A stretch of DNA of 64,000 bases from an uncultured Ruminococcus sp. (GCA_900543095.1 UQQD01000005.1:1-64000); one strand, 5' to 3'; shown: positions 35,400 to 44,186, counted from the first letter of the stretch. Notes: generated by a model not told the origin, from the sequence alone. Numbers and translations are program-made.

Positions 35400-36815
35400 T
35401 TAATCTGCAAGCTCGCCCTTTAATATCCAGTTGCGGGCTTTTGTTATTTTTACATTCTGAAATGTGCCTATCAGTTCTTTTGGAGCTTCAAGCTCAACGA
35501 TAATATTACCGCTTGTTCGAGCTTCAAGCTCATTATTTTTGCCTGTTTCTTTTTCAATCAATACCTTTTCGGTTTTCCCAACCATTGAAGAACAACGCTT
35601 TGCGGCAATCTCTTCCTGAACGTCAAGAAGTTCTCTGAACCATTTCGATTTTTCCTCATACGGTATCGGATCGTCCATTTTTTCTGCCGGAGTACCCTTT
35701 CGCGGTGAAAAAATGAATGTAAACAGCGATGTAAACTCAACCTCTTTTATAAGAGAAAGAGTTTGTTTGAAATCTTCATAAGTTTCGCCCGGAAAACCGA
35801 CGATTATATCGCTTGTCAGCGACAATCCGTCGATTTTCTCCTTGGCGTAGTTTATAATTTCAAGATACTTTTTTCTGTCGTAGTGGCGGTTCATCGCCTT
35901 TAGAATTCTATCGGAACCGCTTTGGAACGGCAAATGCAAATGACGGCTTATGTGCTTTCCGTCCGCAATAGCATCAATCAACTCTTTCGAGCAATCCTTC
36001 GGATGCGAGGTCATAAACCTAAGCCAATAATCACCGTCAATAGAGTCTATCTCACTCAGAAGCCGAGCAAATGAAGTCTTGTTTTCAAGCGTTTTGCCGT
36101 ATGAATTCACGTTTTGCCCAAGCAAAGTTATATCCTTATAGCCCGACTTTATCATTTGGTCTGCTTCGCTGATGATAATATCCTTTTCACGGCTGCGTTC
36201 CCTGCCCCTTACATATGGGACAATGCAATATGTACAGAAGTTGTTACAGCCGTACATAATCGGGAGCCAGCCCTTAAAAGTACCGTCACGCTTTACGGGA
36301 ATACCCTCATATATTTTATTGTCATCATTTCCGCGTTCAAAAATCCTCTTGCCGTTTACAAGCGAATTGTACATAAGCTCGGGGAAATGATGCAGAGAAT
36401 GAGTACCGAACACAAGACCGACAAACGGAAAGCTCTTGTATATCCTGTTTGCAACGTGTTCTTCCTCCATCATACAGCCGCAAAGAGCAATCAAAATCTG
36501 AGGGTGTTTTCGCTTTAGATTCTTGAGAGCGCCTACGTTGCCGAAAACTCTGTCCTCAGCGTGTTCACGCACGGCACAGGTGTTGAACAATATAAAATCC
36601 GCATCATCGGGGGCGTCAACAAAATCAAAGCCCGATTGGCTTAGCATACCTTTGATTTTTTCACTGTCGGCTACATTTTGCTGACAGCCGTAGGTACGGA
36701 TATAAGCAAGAGGTTTTTCTCCTCTTTTACGAATCTCCATAATTTCGGCAATCAGTTTCATATACTCCGATTGCTTATCGGAAAGTTTGTCTGGTTGAAT
36801 AACATTTTCTGCCAA
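35400..36815 (-). CDS. miaB: tRNA-2-methylthio-N6-dimethylallyladenosine synthase
   Basis: MiaB is a radical SAM enzyme with two iron-sulfur clusters. It adds the methylthio group to i6A37, acting after MiaA. From the chosen start it has 471 residues. It has the N-terminal MTTase domain with TYGCQQN and the further cluster cysteines, the radical SAM motif CNNFCTYC, and a C-terminal TRAM domain. The start is a TTG at 36815 with AGGAGG spaced by 7. The in-frame upstream TTG at 36866 lies within the promoter, so the longer form cannot be made. It is the first gene of the long minus-strand operon running to rluD. Confidence 0.94.
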   Translation of the reverse strand: MAENVIQPDKLSDKQSEYMKLIAEIMEIRKRGEKPLAYIRTYGCQQNVADSEKIKGMLSQSGFDFVDAPDDADFILFNTCAVREHAEDRVFGNVGALKNLKRKHPQILIALCGCMMEEEHVANRIYKSFPFVGLVFGTHSLHHFPELMYNSLVNGKRIFERGNDDNKIYEGIPVKRDGTFKGWLPIMYGCNNFCTYCIVPYVRGRERSREKDIIISEADQMIKSGYKDITLLGQNVNSYGKTLENKTSFARLLSEIDSIDGDYWLRFMTSHPKDCSKELIDAIADGKHISRHLHLPFQSGSDRILKAMNRHYDRKKYLEIINYAKEKIDGLSLTSDIIVGFPGETYEDFKQTLSLIKEVEFTSLFTFIFSPRKGTPAEKMDDPIPYEEKSKWFRELLDVQEEIAAKRCSSMVGKTEKVLIEKETGKNNELEARTSGNIIVELEAPKELIGTFQNVKITKARNWILKGELAD

Positions 36816-36854
36816 ACAAGTGCCTCCTAACCCATTATTTGTATTATCTTTGTT

Positions 36855-36883
36855 ATTATACCACAAAATATATTGTCTTTCAA
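36855..36883 (-). promoter_or_regulatory. Promoter of the miaB operon
   Basis: TTGAAA (36883-36878) and TATAAT (36860-36855) have a 17-bp spacer, 40 bp upstream of the TTG start of miaB. Confidence 0.8.
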
Positions 36884-36912
36884 TGATTTTTACACTAAAT
36901 ATATTTTATTTT

Positions 36913-37575
36913 CTACTGTAACTGATAAAGGCTGCCGTAAGACGACGGAATTTCACCGACAATTACGGTTTGGGCGATTTCGTAATCGGTAGTGTAAGTT
37001 ATTGAGCCGTTATAATCAAGTGATGTAGTGATGACCTTTGAAGTCAGAATCAGTTTTATGTGATGAACGGTCTGATTAAGCCCGGCGTGTTCAAATGTAC
37101 TTACTATCTCAGAATTAAAGCTTCCCGTTATGCTCATATTCACGTTAAGCTTAGGTCCTGCGTTCGAAAGAAATGCAATATCCGTAAAGGCTCCGAGAGG
37201 TATGTCAACCTCGCAGTCATATATCTTTGCTATTTCCTCCTGCGCCGATTTTGTTACGGCTATCTTTATCTTGTCGAGCTTTATAGTGTTTGTCTGAATC
37301 GACTGTACCCTTCCGCTGTTTGAATAATTTATTACCGCTATATCGTCGTATGAATAATTCAGTTCATCAAGTGTGTTTTGAACAGCGTCGTTAATTGCCG
37401 TACTTGACATCAGTTCCGATTGAGTGCGGATAAATTCGGGCATAAAATACTCAAGCTTGCTTTCGCAATGTATTATAAGTCCTACGGTAAGTACAATAAT
37501 TATTATTGCGCTTCGCCATAGAAGTTTTCTCAGCCGCGAAAACTTCCTTTTGCGGCGTCTGCATTTGTAAATCAA
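36913..37575 (-). CDS. yunB: YunB-like sporulation protein
   Basis: This 220-residue protein has a basic N-terminus, one membrane segment (about 19-38) and an extracytoplasmic domain with DIPLGAFTDIAFLSNAGPKLNV and TSLDYNGSITYTTDYEIAQTVIVG, the YunB family pattern. In B. subtilis yunB is expressed in the mother cell and needed for efficient sporulation, so the organism is probably a spore former. The start is TTG at 37575; the only nearby ATG is out of frame. Its site AAGGGG lies in the 3' arm of the terminator hairpin 37577-37613, so readthrough transcripts would hide it. Confidence 0.82.
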   Translation of the reverse strand: MIYKCRRRKRKFSRLRKLLWRSAIIIIVLTVGLIIHCESKLEYFMPEFIRTQSELMSSTAINDAVQNTLDELNYSYDDIAVINYSNSGRVQSIQTNTIKLDKIKIAVTKSAQEEIAKIYDCEVDIPLGAFTDIAFLSNAGPKLNVNMSITGSFNSEIVSTFEHAGLNQTVHHIKLILTSKVITTSLDYNGSITYTTDYEIAQTVIVGEIPSSYGSLYQLQ

Positions 37576-37576
37576 A

Positions 37577-37613
37577 AAAACACCCCTTGTATATACTATA
37601 CAAAGGGTGTTTA
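37577..37613 (-). terminator. Terminator upstream of yunB
   Basis: A long stem, AAACACCC plus TTGTATA against TATACAA plus GGGTGTTT, is followed on the minus strand by T7. It ends transcription of the acidic Cys-rich protein gene and contains the yunB ribosome binding site. Confidence 0.85.
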
Positions 37614-37652
37614 TCTGTTAATTTAAAAGAAGCAGGGATATTTGCACTTTAA

Positions 37653-38129
37653 TTATTCTTCTTCATCATCAGCGTGAGCACATTCTTCGCAATCACAGCC
37701 GTGCTCACATTCGTCTTCTCCGTCAAAAAGGTCGGAAAAATCAAATTCAAGAAGTTCTCCGCAGTTCGGACATTCGATTTCACCTTCAAGGAGAACGTCC
37801 TCGGAAACATTAATCTTTTGTCCGCAGGCACCGCAGGTAACCTGATAAAACGGATTGTCATCGTCCTCGTAATGATCGTCACAGCAATCATCACAATCAC
37901 AGTCGTCCTCGTCGTAAAGCTCTGATTCAACGTCGGCAAGATCCTGGTCAATTTCATCAACCTGACCGCTGAGGTCATCGTAAAGATCTTCCATATCATT
38001 TACGGAGTATGCAATGTCATCAAGCAAGTCAAGCATTGCGTTGATTACTTTAACTTCGGGTTTTGTATCATCAAGATTCAAGCCCTCGGCAAGTCCTTTG
38101 ATGTAAGAAATTTTTTCTGTTAAATTCAT
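37653..38129 (-). CDS. Acidic Cys-rich protein with CD1247-type N-terminus and zinc ribbon
   Basis: This 158-residue protein is strongly acidic. The N-terminal helical region (about 1-45: LTEKISYIKGLAEGLNLD) matches what is annotated in Clostridia as a CD1247 N-terminal domain. A coiled region is followed by an Asp/Cys-rich stretch (about 72-92, DCDCDDCCDDH), a zinc ribbon with CGAC and CPNC pairs, and a second Cys/His cluster near the end. It should bind metal. The function is unknown. It lies 18 bp after efp and ends at a strong terminator, so it is cotranscribed with efp. Confidence 0.75.
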   Translation of the reverse strand: MNLTEKISYIKGLAEGLNLDDTKPEVKVINAMLDLLDDIAYSVNDMEDLYDDLSGQVDEIDQDLADVESELYDEDDCDCDDCCDDHYEDDDNPFYQVTCGACGQKINVSEDVLLEGEIECPNCGELLEFDFSDLFDGEDECEHGCDCEECAHADDEEE

Positions 38130-38147
38130 ATTATTCTCCTGCAGAGA

Positions 38148-38705
38148 TTATGCTCTGCCCATATATTCACCTGTTCTGGTGTCTATCTGGATTACCTCTC
38201 CCTCATCAATAAAGAGAGGAACCTTGATTTCTGCGCCTGTTTCAAGAGTTGCGGGCTTGGTTGCGTTGGTTGCTGTATCGCCCTTAAAACCGGGGTCGGT
38301 CTTTGTAACCTGAAGCTCCACAAAGTTCGGCGGTTCAACGCCAAACACGTTACCCTTGTAGGAAAGAACCTTGCAAACCATATTCTCTTTAACAAACTTA
38401 AAGCTGTCGCCGAGTACATTCTTGTTAATAGGGAGCTGTTCCCATGTTTCCGTATCCATAAAGTAATAAAGATCACCGTCTGAATAGCTGTACTCCATAT
38501 CCTTTCTGTCAATAAACGCCGTAGGATATTTATCATTAGGGTTGAATGTTTTTTCAACAACTGCGCCTGTAATAACATTTCTGATCTTTGTTCTTACAAA
38601 AGCAGCACCCTTACCCGGCTTTACATGCTGGAACTCTATGATAGAAACTACCTGTCCGTCCATTTCAAATGTAACGCCGTTTCTGAAATCACCTGCTGAA
38701 ATCAT
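38148..38705 (-). CDS. efp: Elongation factor P
   Basis: EF-P rescues ribosomes stalled at polyproline. It has 185 residues and three beta-barrel domains. The tip loop KPGKGAAFVRTK carries the lysine that is modified in other bacteria; its surroundings resemble the B. subtilis type more than the E. coli type. No epmA/epmB is seen nearby. AGGAGG precedes the ATG at 38705; a longer frame to 38759 includes the promoter and is rejected. The aroQ-pepP-efp neighbourhood is conserved in Firmicutes. Confidence 0.95.
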   Translation of the reverse strand: MISAGDFRNGVTFEMDGQVVSIIEFQHVKPGKGAAFVRTKIRNVITGAVVEKTFNPNDKYPTAFIDRKDMEYSYSDGDLYYFMDTETWEQLPINKNVLGDSFKFVKENMVCKVLSYKGNVFGVEPPNFVELQVTKTDPGFKGDTATNATKPATLETGAEIKVPLFIDEGEVIQIDTRTGEYMGRA

Positions 38706-38764
38706 TATTATAACCTCCTGAATGTATTTTATACAGCATAGTCGCTGTAGCAATATCAAATATC

Positions 38765-38793
38765 ATTATACATAAAACTATTGGAAAATGCAA
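38765..38793 (-). promoter_or_regulatory. efp promoter
   Basis: TTGCAT (38793-38788) and TATAAT (38770-38765) have a 17-bp spacer and lie just after the M24 peptidase stop codon. Confidence 0.75.
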
Positions 38794-38798
38794 GCATT

Positions 38799-39887
38799 TT
38801 ATACAATTACAAGCTGTTTTGGCAAATTTACAAAGTTTTTATATCCGTCCTCGGTAACGCAAAGCATATCTTCTATTCTTACGCCGAATTTATCGGGGAG
38901 ATAAATTCCAGGCTCATCGGTAATTACCATACCTGGTTTAAGAGCTGTTTTGCTTCTAAACGATACTGTCGGCGCTTCGTGAATTTCAAGTCCGACTCCG
39001 TGTCCCGTTGCGTGACCGAAAAAGTCGCCGTAGCCTGCTTGCTTTATAATGTCACGAGCGGTGTTATCGACGTCACTGCATAAAACTCCGGGCTTTACCG
39101 TTTCAAGTGCCGAAAGCTGAGCATTTAAAACAATGTTGTAGACTTTTTGCATCTCTTCGGTTGCACTCTTTACGGCAACCGTGCGTGTTGTATCACTGCA
39201 ATATCCGTCATATATCGCACCAAAATCGCAGGTGAAAAAATCGCCTTCATTTATTACATCATCGGACGGTACGCCGTGCGGAAGCGAAGTTTTTTTGCCT
39301 GTAACGGTAATCAAATCAAATGACGCCTTTTGCGCCCCGTAAAGCTTCATAAAATATTCAAGTCGGGCAGATATATCGCTTTCCTTTGCGCCGACCTTTA
39401 CATAGTTTAAAGCTTCAAGATAAGCCTTCTCGGCAATGTTCTGAGCCTGTTGTATTTTTTCTATCTCATTTTTATCCTTAATACATCTTATATCGGAAAT
39501 CAGATCGTCCAAATCAGAATCGGATACTGACGAAACGCCGTCTTTTTCAAAAGCGTTCTTAAAAAGTTTAAATCTTGCAAGAGTAATATCGGAAGACTCA
39601 AAGTAAAGATTTTTGATACTCTCACTTTTGCAAATTTTTAAAATATCCTCCGACAGCTTTTTAAAGCACACAACTTTACAATTTACGGCATTTTTTTGAG
39701 CGGCTTCAAAATACCTAAAATCTACCAGAAGATAGGTGCTTGAACTTGTAACAAGCATAACGCCCTCACTGCGCTGAAAGCCCGAGAAGTATCCTACATT
39801 TACTTCGTTAGTCAAAAAGACAGCTTCATCGCTGCTTTTTAATATCTTCTTTAAATTGTTAATTCTTTTACAGAATATTTCTTTCAT
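38799..39887 (-). CDS. M24-family aminopeptidase (Xaa-Pro type)
   Basis: This 362-residue two-metal peptidase removes N-terminal residues, typically before proline. It has an N-terminal creatinase-like domain (about 1-130) and a C-terminal pita-bread fold with metal ligands in DFGAIYDGYCSDTTR, GHATGHGVGLEIHE, TDEPGIYL and VRIEDML. The ATG shares bases with the aroQ stop (TAATG), implying coupling. Xaa-Pro specificity is inferred from the family and from the position next to efp. Confidence 0.9.
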   Translation of the reverse strand: MKEIFCKRINNLKKILKSSDEAVFLTNEVNVGYFSGFQRSEGVMLVTSSSTYLLVDFRYFEAAQKNAVNCKVVCFKKLSEDILKICKSESIKNLYFESSDITLARFKLFKNAFEKDGVSSVSDSDLDDLISDIRCIKDKNEIEKIQQAQNIAEKAYLEALNYVKVGAKESDISARLEYFMKLYGAQKASFDLITVTGKKTSLPHGVPSDDVINEGDFFTCDFGAIYDGYCSDTTRTVAVKSATEEMQKVYNIVLNAQLSALETVKPGVLCSDVDNTARDIIKQAGYGDFFGHATGHGVGLEIHEAPTVSFRSKTALKPGMVITDEPGIYLPDKFGVRIEDMLCVTEDGYKNFVNLPKQLVIV

Positions 39888-40318
39888 TATGTCAGATCCT
39901 TTAAGGCATTAATTGCAAGAAAATAGCTGTTCTTGCCAAAGCCCGCTATTTGTCCTGCACAAACAGGAGCTATAACAGAAGTATGCCTGAACTCTTCCCT
40001 TGCGTGAATATTAGACATATGCACTTCAACATAAGGAATTTTTACGCAGGCTATTGCATCACGCAAAGCATAGCTGTAGTGAGTGAGCGCTCCTGCGTTG
40101 ATTACAGCGCCGACATAATCGGTTTTGGAAGCGTGTATTTTATCTATCAGGTCACCCTCATGATTTGATTGAAAAACATCGGCAGAAAATTCGTTTTTTT
40201 CTGCATAATCTTTAATCTGAGCGTCAATGCTTTTTGCTGATTCGCTGCCGTATATACCTTTTTCACGTTCCCCGACCATATTGAGGTTAGGTCCGAGCAA
40301 AACAAGAATTTTTTTCAT
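39887..40318 (-). CDS. aroQ: 3-dehydroquinate dehydratase, type II
   Basis: AroQ catalyses the third step of the shikimate pathway. It has 143 residues, with the N-terminal LLGPNLNMVGEREKGIYG (flexible loop with catalytic Arg and Tyr), NAGALTHYSYALRDAI and the EVHMSNIHAREEFRHTSV block carrying the catalytic His. It is a dodecameric type II enzyme. GCAGGTGA precedes the ATG. No other shikimate gene is nearby. The upstream region holds a long interrupted inverted repeat and no convincing promoter. Confidence 0.95.
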   Translation of the reverse strand: MKKILVLLGPNLNMVGEREKGIYGSESAKSIDAQIKDYAEKNEFSADVFQSNHEGDLIDKIHASKTDYVGAVINAGALTHYSYALRDAIACVKIPYVEVHMSNIHAREEFRHTSVIAPVCAGQIAGFGKNSYFLAINALKDLT

Positions 40319-40369
40319 AATATCACCTGCTTTATTTTATGATGAAACACATTAAGTATTAGTGAGCAT

Positions 40370-40471
40370 TGATTAAATCGTTTGTGCATATTGCGCTGTC
40401 AGAGTTTTTGGCAAGCTGATCGGAAATATGCAAACAAGTTTTACAAACAGCGTTCAAACGTCATTTAATCA
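40370..40471. repeat. Interrupted long inverted repeat between aroQ and rpsU
   Basis: The left arm is continuous: TGATTAAAT (40370-40378), CGTTTG (40379-40384), TGCATATT (40385-40392). The right arm carries the complements in order but interrupted: AATATGCA (40425-40432), then a 22-base insertion, CAAACG (40455-40460), TC, ATTTAATCA (40463-40471). All three blocks match perfectly. It could be a decayed palindromic element or a structured RNA. Confidence 0.55.
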
Positions 40472-40485
40472 GTGGTTAGTTAAAC

Positions 40486-40512
40486 AAAAAGCGGACAGAA
40501 TGCTCTGTCCGC
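40486..40512 (-). terminator. rpsU terminator
   Basis: GCGGACAGA (40491-40499) and TCTGTCCGC (40504-40512) form a perfect 9-bp stem with a 4-base loop, followed on the minus strand by TTTTTG. Confidence 0.88.
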
Positions 40513-40520
40513 CTGTTTGA

Positions 40521-40697
40521 TTACCTGTATTTGCGTTTGCGAGCTGCTTCGGATTTCTTTTTACGCTTTACAGAGGGCTTTTCATAAGCTTCTCTTTTGC
40601 GTACCTCAGCAATAACGCCAGCTCTGGCACACTGCTTTTTGAATCTTCTTAAAGCGCTTTCAAGTGATTCGTTCTCTTTTAATCTAATTTCTGCCAT
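40521..40697 (-). CDS. rpsU: 30S ribosomal protein S21
   Basis: S21 is a small basic protein of the 30S platform involved in initiation. The 58-residue frame reads MAEIRLKENESLESALRRF at the start, followed by KKQCARAG, RKREAYEKPSVKRK and a basic tail ending KRKYR, the S21 pattern. GGGAGGGA precedes the ATG. It has its own consensus promoter (40755-40783) and terminator (40486-40512), so it forms a single-gene unit. Confidence 0.95.
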   Translation of the reverse strand: MAEIRLKENESLESALRRFKKQCARAGVIAEVRKREAYEKPSVKRKKKSEAARKRKYR

Positions 40698-40754
40698 CTA
40701 TCTTCCCTCCCATCTGCCATACAGCATGGGTAATTTGCACACATTTGCAGATTT

Positions 40755-40783
40755 ATTATACATTATATATCGAATAATGTCAA
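40755..40783 (-). promoter_or_regulatory. rpsU promoter
   Basis: TTGACA (40783-40778) and TATAAT (40760-40755) are both perfect consensus hexamers with a 17-bp spacer, giving a leader of about 50 nt. Confidence 0.88.
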
Positions 40784-40824
40784 TAGAAATGTAGAATTTT
40801 AGAAAAATTTAATTTAAATTGCTT

Positions 40825-43236
40825 TTACGGTTTGACAACTATATTAACAAGCTTTTTCGGGACGACAATTTCTTTAATTATATTCATTCCCTCTGTTGCC
40901 TTTTGTACCTTTTCGTCAGCCTTTGCAAGAGCAAGAATTTCGTCCTTAGCGGCGTCAACAGATACATTAAGCTTCGTTTTTATCTTGCCGTTTACCTGAA
41001 CTACGATCTCGACTGTGTTATCTACACATTTGCTCTCGTCATATTCAGGCCACTGAGCCTGAGCAAGAATACCGTCGCCGAGTTTGCAAACTTCATATAC
41101 CTCTTCGGTAATATGTGGTGCAAACGGGTTAAGCAGAATTGAAAAGACTCTCAATTCTTCCCTGTTTATCGTCTTAACGTTTGAGATGTCGTTGATTAAA
41201 GCCATAAGGGTTGCGATTGCGGTGTTGAACTTAATATTCTCAATGTCATCGCCGACCTTTTTGATTGCCTTGTGGAAAGCTCCCTCAAGTTCGGGACGAA
41301 TAGAGTCGCCGTCAATGAGGATAGTTTGTAAATTCCAGTAACGCTCAATGAATCTGCGGCAGCCCCTTATGCTTGCCTGACTCCACGGTGCGGCTTTTTC
41401 AAAATCGCCGATAAACATTTCGTAAAGTCGCATTGTGTCTGCGCCGTATTCATCAACAATATCGTCGGGGTTAACTACGTTGCCTCTTGATTTGCTCATT
41501 TTTTCGCCGTTTTCGCCCAAAATCATACCGTGCGACGTGCGCTTTGCGTACGGCTCTTTTGTAGGTACAATTCCGATGTCATACAAGAATTTATGCCAAA
41601 AGCGGCTGTAAAGCAAGTGAAGCGTTGTATGCTCCATACCGCCGTTGTACCAATCTACGGGCGACCAATAGTCAAGCGCTTCCTTTGAGGCAAGAGCCTT
41701 GTCGTTGTGCGGATCCATATATCTGAGGTAATACCACGAAGAACCTGCCCACTGAGGCATTGTATCGGTTTCACGGTAAGCCTTTCCTCCGCAATGCGGA
41801 CAGGTAGTTTCTATCCAGTCTGTCATATTTGCAAGCGGAGATTCACCGTTGTCGGTAGGCTCGTATGATTCAACCATAGGAAGTCTGAGCGGCAATTCGC
41901 CCTCGTCAATCGGAACATAGCCGCATTTGTCGCAGTGAACTATCGGTATCGGCTCGCCCCAATAGCGTTGGCGTGAAAATACCCAGTCACGCAGTTTATA
42001 ATTTACCTTTGGGTGACCTTTGCCGTTTTCGCTGAGCCAGTCAATTATCTTTTTCTTTGCTTCTTCGACACTTAAACCGTCAAGTATGCCCGAATTAACC
42101 ATAATTCCCGTAGCACAATCGGTAAATGCTTCCTCCTGAACGTTTCCGCCCTTAACGACTTCAATTATCGGGAGGTCAAACTTCTTTGCAAACTCCCAGT
42201 CACGGGTATCATGAGCCGGAACAGCCATAATTGCGCCTGTACCGTAGGAAACAAGAACATAGTCGGAAATAAAAATAGGTATCTCTTTATCGTTTACGGG
42301 ATTGATTGCGCTTACACCGTCAAGCTTTACGCCGGTTTTATCCTTTGCAACTTCAGTACGTTCAAAGTCGGATTTGCGTGCGGCGGCGGTCTGATACTTT
42401 CTTACCTCGTCGATATTTGCAATTTTATCCGCCCATTTTTCGATAAGCGGGTGCTCAGGTGAAATTACCATATATGTAGCACCGTAGAGCGTATCGGGAC
42501 GTGTTGTATATACAGTGAGAATATCTCCCGTTGTTGCCTTAAAATCGACCTCCGCACCTGTGCTTCTGCCAATCCAGTTCTTTTGCTGAGCTTTTACACG
42601 GTCGGGATAATTTACAAGGTCAAGGTCGTTTATCAGTCTGTCTGCATACTCGGTGATTTTGAGCATCCACTGAGATTTTACCTTGTGTACAACCTCGCTG
42701 CCGCATCGTTCGCAAACGCCGTTTACCACTTCTTCGTTTGCAAGTACACATTTGCAGGAAGTACACCAGTTTACGTTCATCTCTTTTTTATATGCAAGAC
42801 CGTGCTTAAAAAGCTGAATAAATATCCACTGAGTCCATTTGTAATAATCGGGGTCTGTGGTATTAATTTCCCTGCTCCAATCAAAGGATATGCCGAGTGA
42901 CTGAATCTGCTTTTTAAAGCGGGCAATATTTTTCTTGGTTACGATTTCGGGGTGAATGTGGTTCTTGATTGCGTAATTTTCCGTAGGCAGACCAAAAGCG
43001 TCCCATCCGATAGGATAAAGCACATTATAACCCTGAAGTCTTCTTTTCCTTGCAACGGTATCAAGCGCTGTATAGGGACGAGGGTGTCCGACATGAAGCC
43101 CCTGACCCGACGGATAGGGGAATTCTATAAGAGCGTAAAACTTTTCTTTTTCAGAATCGGTTTCTGCATGGAAAACTCCCTTTTCTTCCCATATATCCTG
43201 CCACTTTTTTTCAACCGCTTTGTGATTGTATTTCAA
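40825..43236 (-). CDS. leuS: Leucyl-tRNA synthetase
   Basis: This class I synthetase charges tRNA-Leu. At 803 residues it has the HIGH-type motif FPYPSGQGLHVGH, the CP1 editing domain, the CxxC zinc pair (CxSC/CERC region at about 160-185) and the KMSKS loop GEKMSKSRGN. It is the last gene of the run from rsfS; the 14-bp gap upstream has no room for a T-box leader. No terminator is evident downstream. Confidence 0.96.
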   Translation of the reverse strand: MKYNHKAVEKKWQDIWEEKGVFHAETDSEKEKFYALIEFPYPSGQGLHVGHPRPYTALDTVARKRRLQGYNVLYPIGWDAFGLPTENYAIKNHIHPEIVTKKNIARFKKQIQSLGISFDWSREINTTDPDYYKWTQWIFIQLFKHGLAYKKEMNVNWCTSCKCVLANEEVVNGVCERCGSEVVHKVKSQWMLKITEYADRLINDLDLVNYPDRVKAQQKNWIGRSTGAEVDFKATTGDILTVYTTRPDTLYGATYMVISPEHPLIEKWADKIANIDEVRKYQTAAARKSDFERTEVAKDKTGVKLDGVSAINPVNDKEIPIFISDYVLVSYGTGAIMAVPAHDTRDWEFAKKFDLPIIEVVKGGNVQEEAFTDCATGIMVNSGILDGLSVEEAKKKIIDWLSENGKGHPKVNYKLRDWVFSRQRYWGEPIPIVHCDKCGYVPIDEGELPLRLPMVESYEPTDNGESPLANMTDWIETTCPHCGGKAYRETDTMPQWAGSSWYYLRYMDPHNDKALASKEALDYWSPVDWYNGGMEHTTLHLLYSRFWHKFLYDIGIVPTKEPYAKRTSHGMILGENGEKMSKSRGNVVNPDDIVDEYGADTMRLYEMFIGDFEKAAPWSQASIRGCRRFIERYWNLQTILIDGDSIRPELEGAFHKAIKKVGDDIENIKFNTAIATLMALINDISNVKTINREELRVFSILLNPFAPHITEEVYEVCKLGDGILAQAQWPEYDESKCVDNTVEIVVQVNGKIKTKLNVSVDAAKDEILALAKADEKVQKATEGMNIIKEIVVPKKLVNIVVKP

Positions 43237-43250
43237 ATTAATCCCTCCGA

Positions 43251-43604
43251 TTAGTCTATTATGTTAGTTAAATCAACAGGTTTTCCGTCCTGCCAGAGCC
43301 TGTCAAGATCATAAAATTTGCGTGCTTCGTCAGAAAATACGTTTACAATAACGTCAACATAATCAAGCAATATCCACGAGTTTGATCTGTAACCTTCAAT
43401 ATGGCTGACCGATACGCCGGCCTGATCAAGCCTGTACTCCACTTCATCGGCAAGCGCCTTAACATGAGTTGAGCTTGTACCTGTTGCAATTACCATATAA
43501 TCTGCAAGTATTGAAACATCGCTGATTTCTATTACATGTATATCAAGTCCTTTTTTGCCGTCAATAGCTTTTGCGGCAAGAACAGCCTGTTCGTAAGAAT
43601 TCAT
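43251..43604 (-). CDS. rsfS: Ribosomal silencing factor RsfS
   Basis: RsfS binds L14 and blocks subunit joining during starvation. It has 117 residues, with the family blocks KGLDIHVIEISDVS, DYMVIATGTSSTHV, EGYRSNSWILLDYVDVIVNVF and the C-terminal FYDLDRLW. AAAGGAT precedes the ATG. It lies 5 bp after yqeK in the usual nadD-yqeK-rsfS order. Confidence 0.95.
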   Translation of the reverse strand: MNSYEQAVLAAKAIDGKKGLDIHVIEISDVSILADYMVIATGTSSTHVKALADEVEYRLDQAGVSVSHIEGYRSNSWILLDYVDVIVNVFSDEARKFYDLDRLWQDGKPVDLTNIID

Positions 43605-43609
43605 ATGTT

Positions 43610-44182
43610 TTATCCTTTCTGCTTGTTCATAATCAGTTCATTGTAGCAGTTAACCTCATCCGGGTGAATTGCAAGCTCACGGGAGCTAAGGTCGGTAAAT
43701 GTGAACTGATAACCGTATATCATTGCGCTTTCAAGGCTTGATTTTGCCTTTTCACGCATTACTTCAACACCCGAATATGTACGTTCCTCGGATATAAAAT
43801 CCGCAACAAATATTATTTTTTCAAGCAGTGACATTCCTGCTCTGCCTGTTGTATGGAACCTGATTGCGTTGATAATATCGGCGTCGTTAATTCCGAGCTT
43901 TAAGCGTACATAAACGCTTCCGCTTATTCCGTGCCAGAGTTTGGGTGCATTAAGCTGGATATTGTCTAAAATTATACCACCGTCACGAATAATTTGCAAC
44001 TGCTTTTCGGGGCTTAGCTCCTTTGTTATATCGTGCAAAATTCCCGCCGTGTACGCCTTATGGGTGTCTCCCCCGTACTTTTCGGCAAGAGAAACAGCCT
44101 CCTTTGCAACATTCACACTATGGGTAAATCTTTTTTCGCCCATTAACGGTTTTATGATTTCAATGTAATCGACTGTATTCAC
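43610..44182 (-). CDS. yqeK: HD-domain hydrolase YqeK
   Basis: YqeK cleaves diadenosine tetraphosphate (Ap4A) symmetrically. It has 190 residues and an HD domain with RFTHSVNVAKEA, GILHDITKEL (His-Asp pair) and WHGISGSVY; a later Asp lies in VADFISEER. The start codon is GTG at 44182 with GGAAGTGA before it. The gene lies 4 bp after nadD, and the two are often linked. Confidence 0.92.
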   Translation of the reverse strand: MNTVDYIEIIKPLMGEKRFTHSVNVAKEAVSLAEKYGGDTHKAYTAGILHDITKELSPEKQLQIIRDGGIILDNIQLNAPKLWHGISGSVYVRLKLGINDADIINAIRFHTTGRAGMSLLEKIIFVADFISEERTYSGVEVMREKAKSSLESAMIYGYQFTFTDLSSRELAIHPDEVNCYNELIMNKQKG

Positions 44183-44186
44183 AATA

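Noticed and set aside
36816..36866. Longer MiaB N-terminus
   Set aside because: The upstream start lies in the promoter, so it would precede or overlap the transcription start. The TTG at 36815 has AGGAGG.
38706..38759. Longer EF-P N-terminus
   Set aside because: The extra codons are not part of EF-P and run up to the promoter; the ATG at 38705 has AGGAGG.
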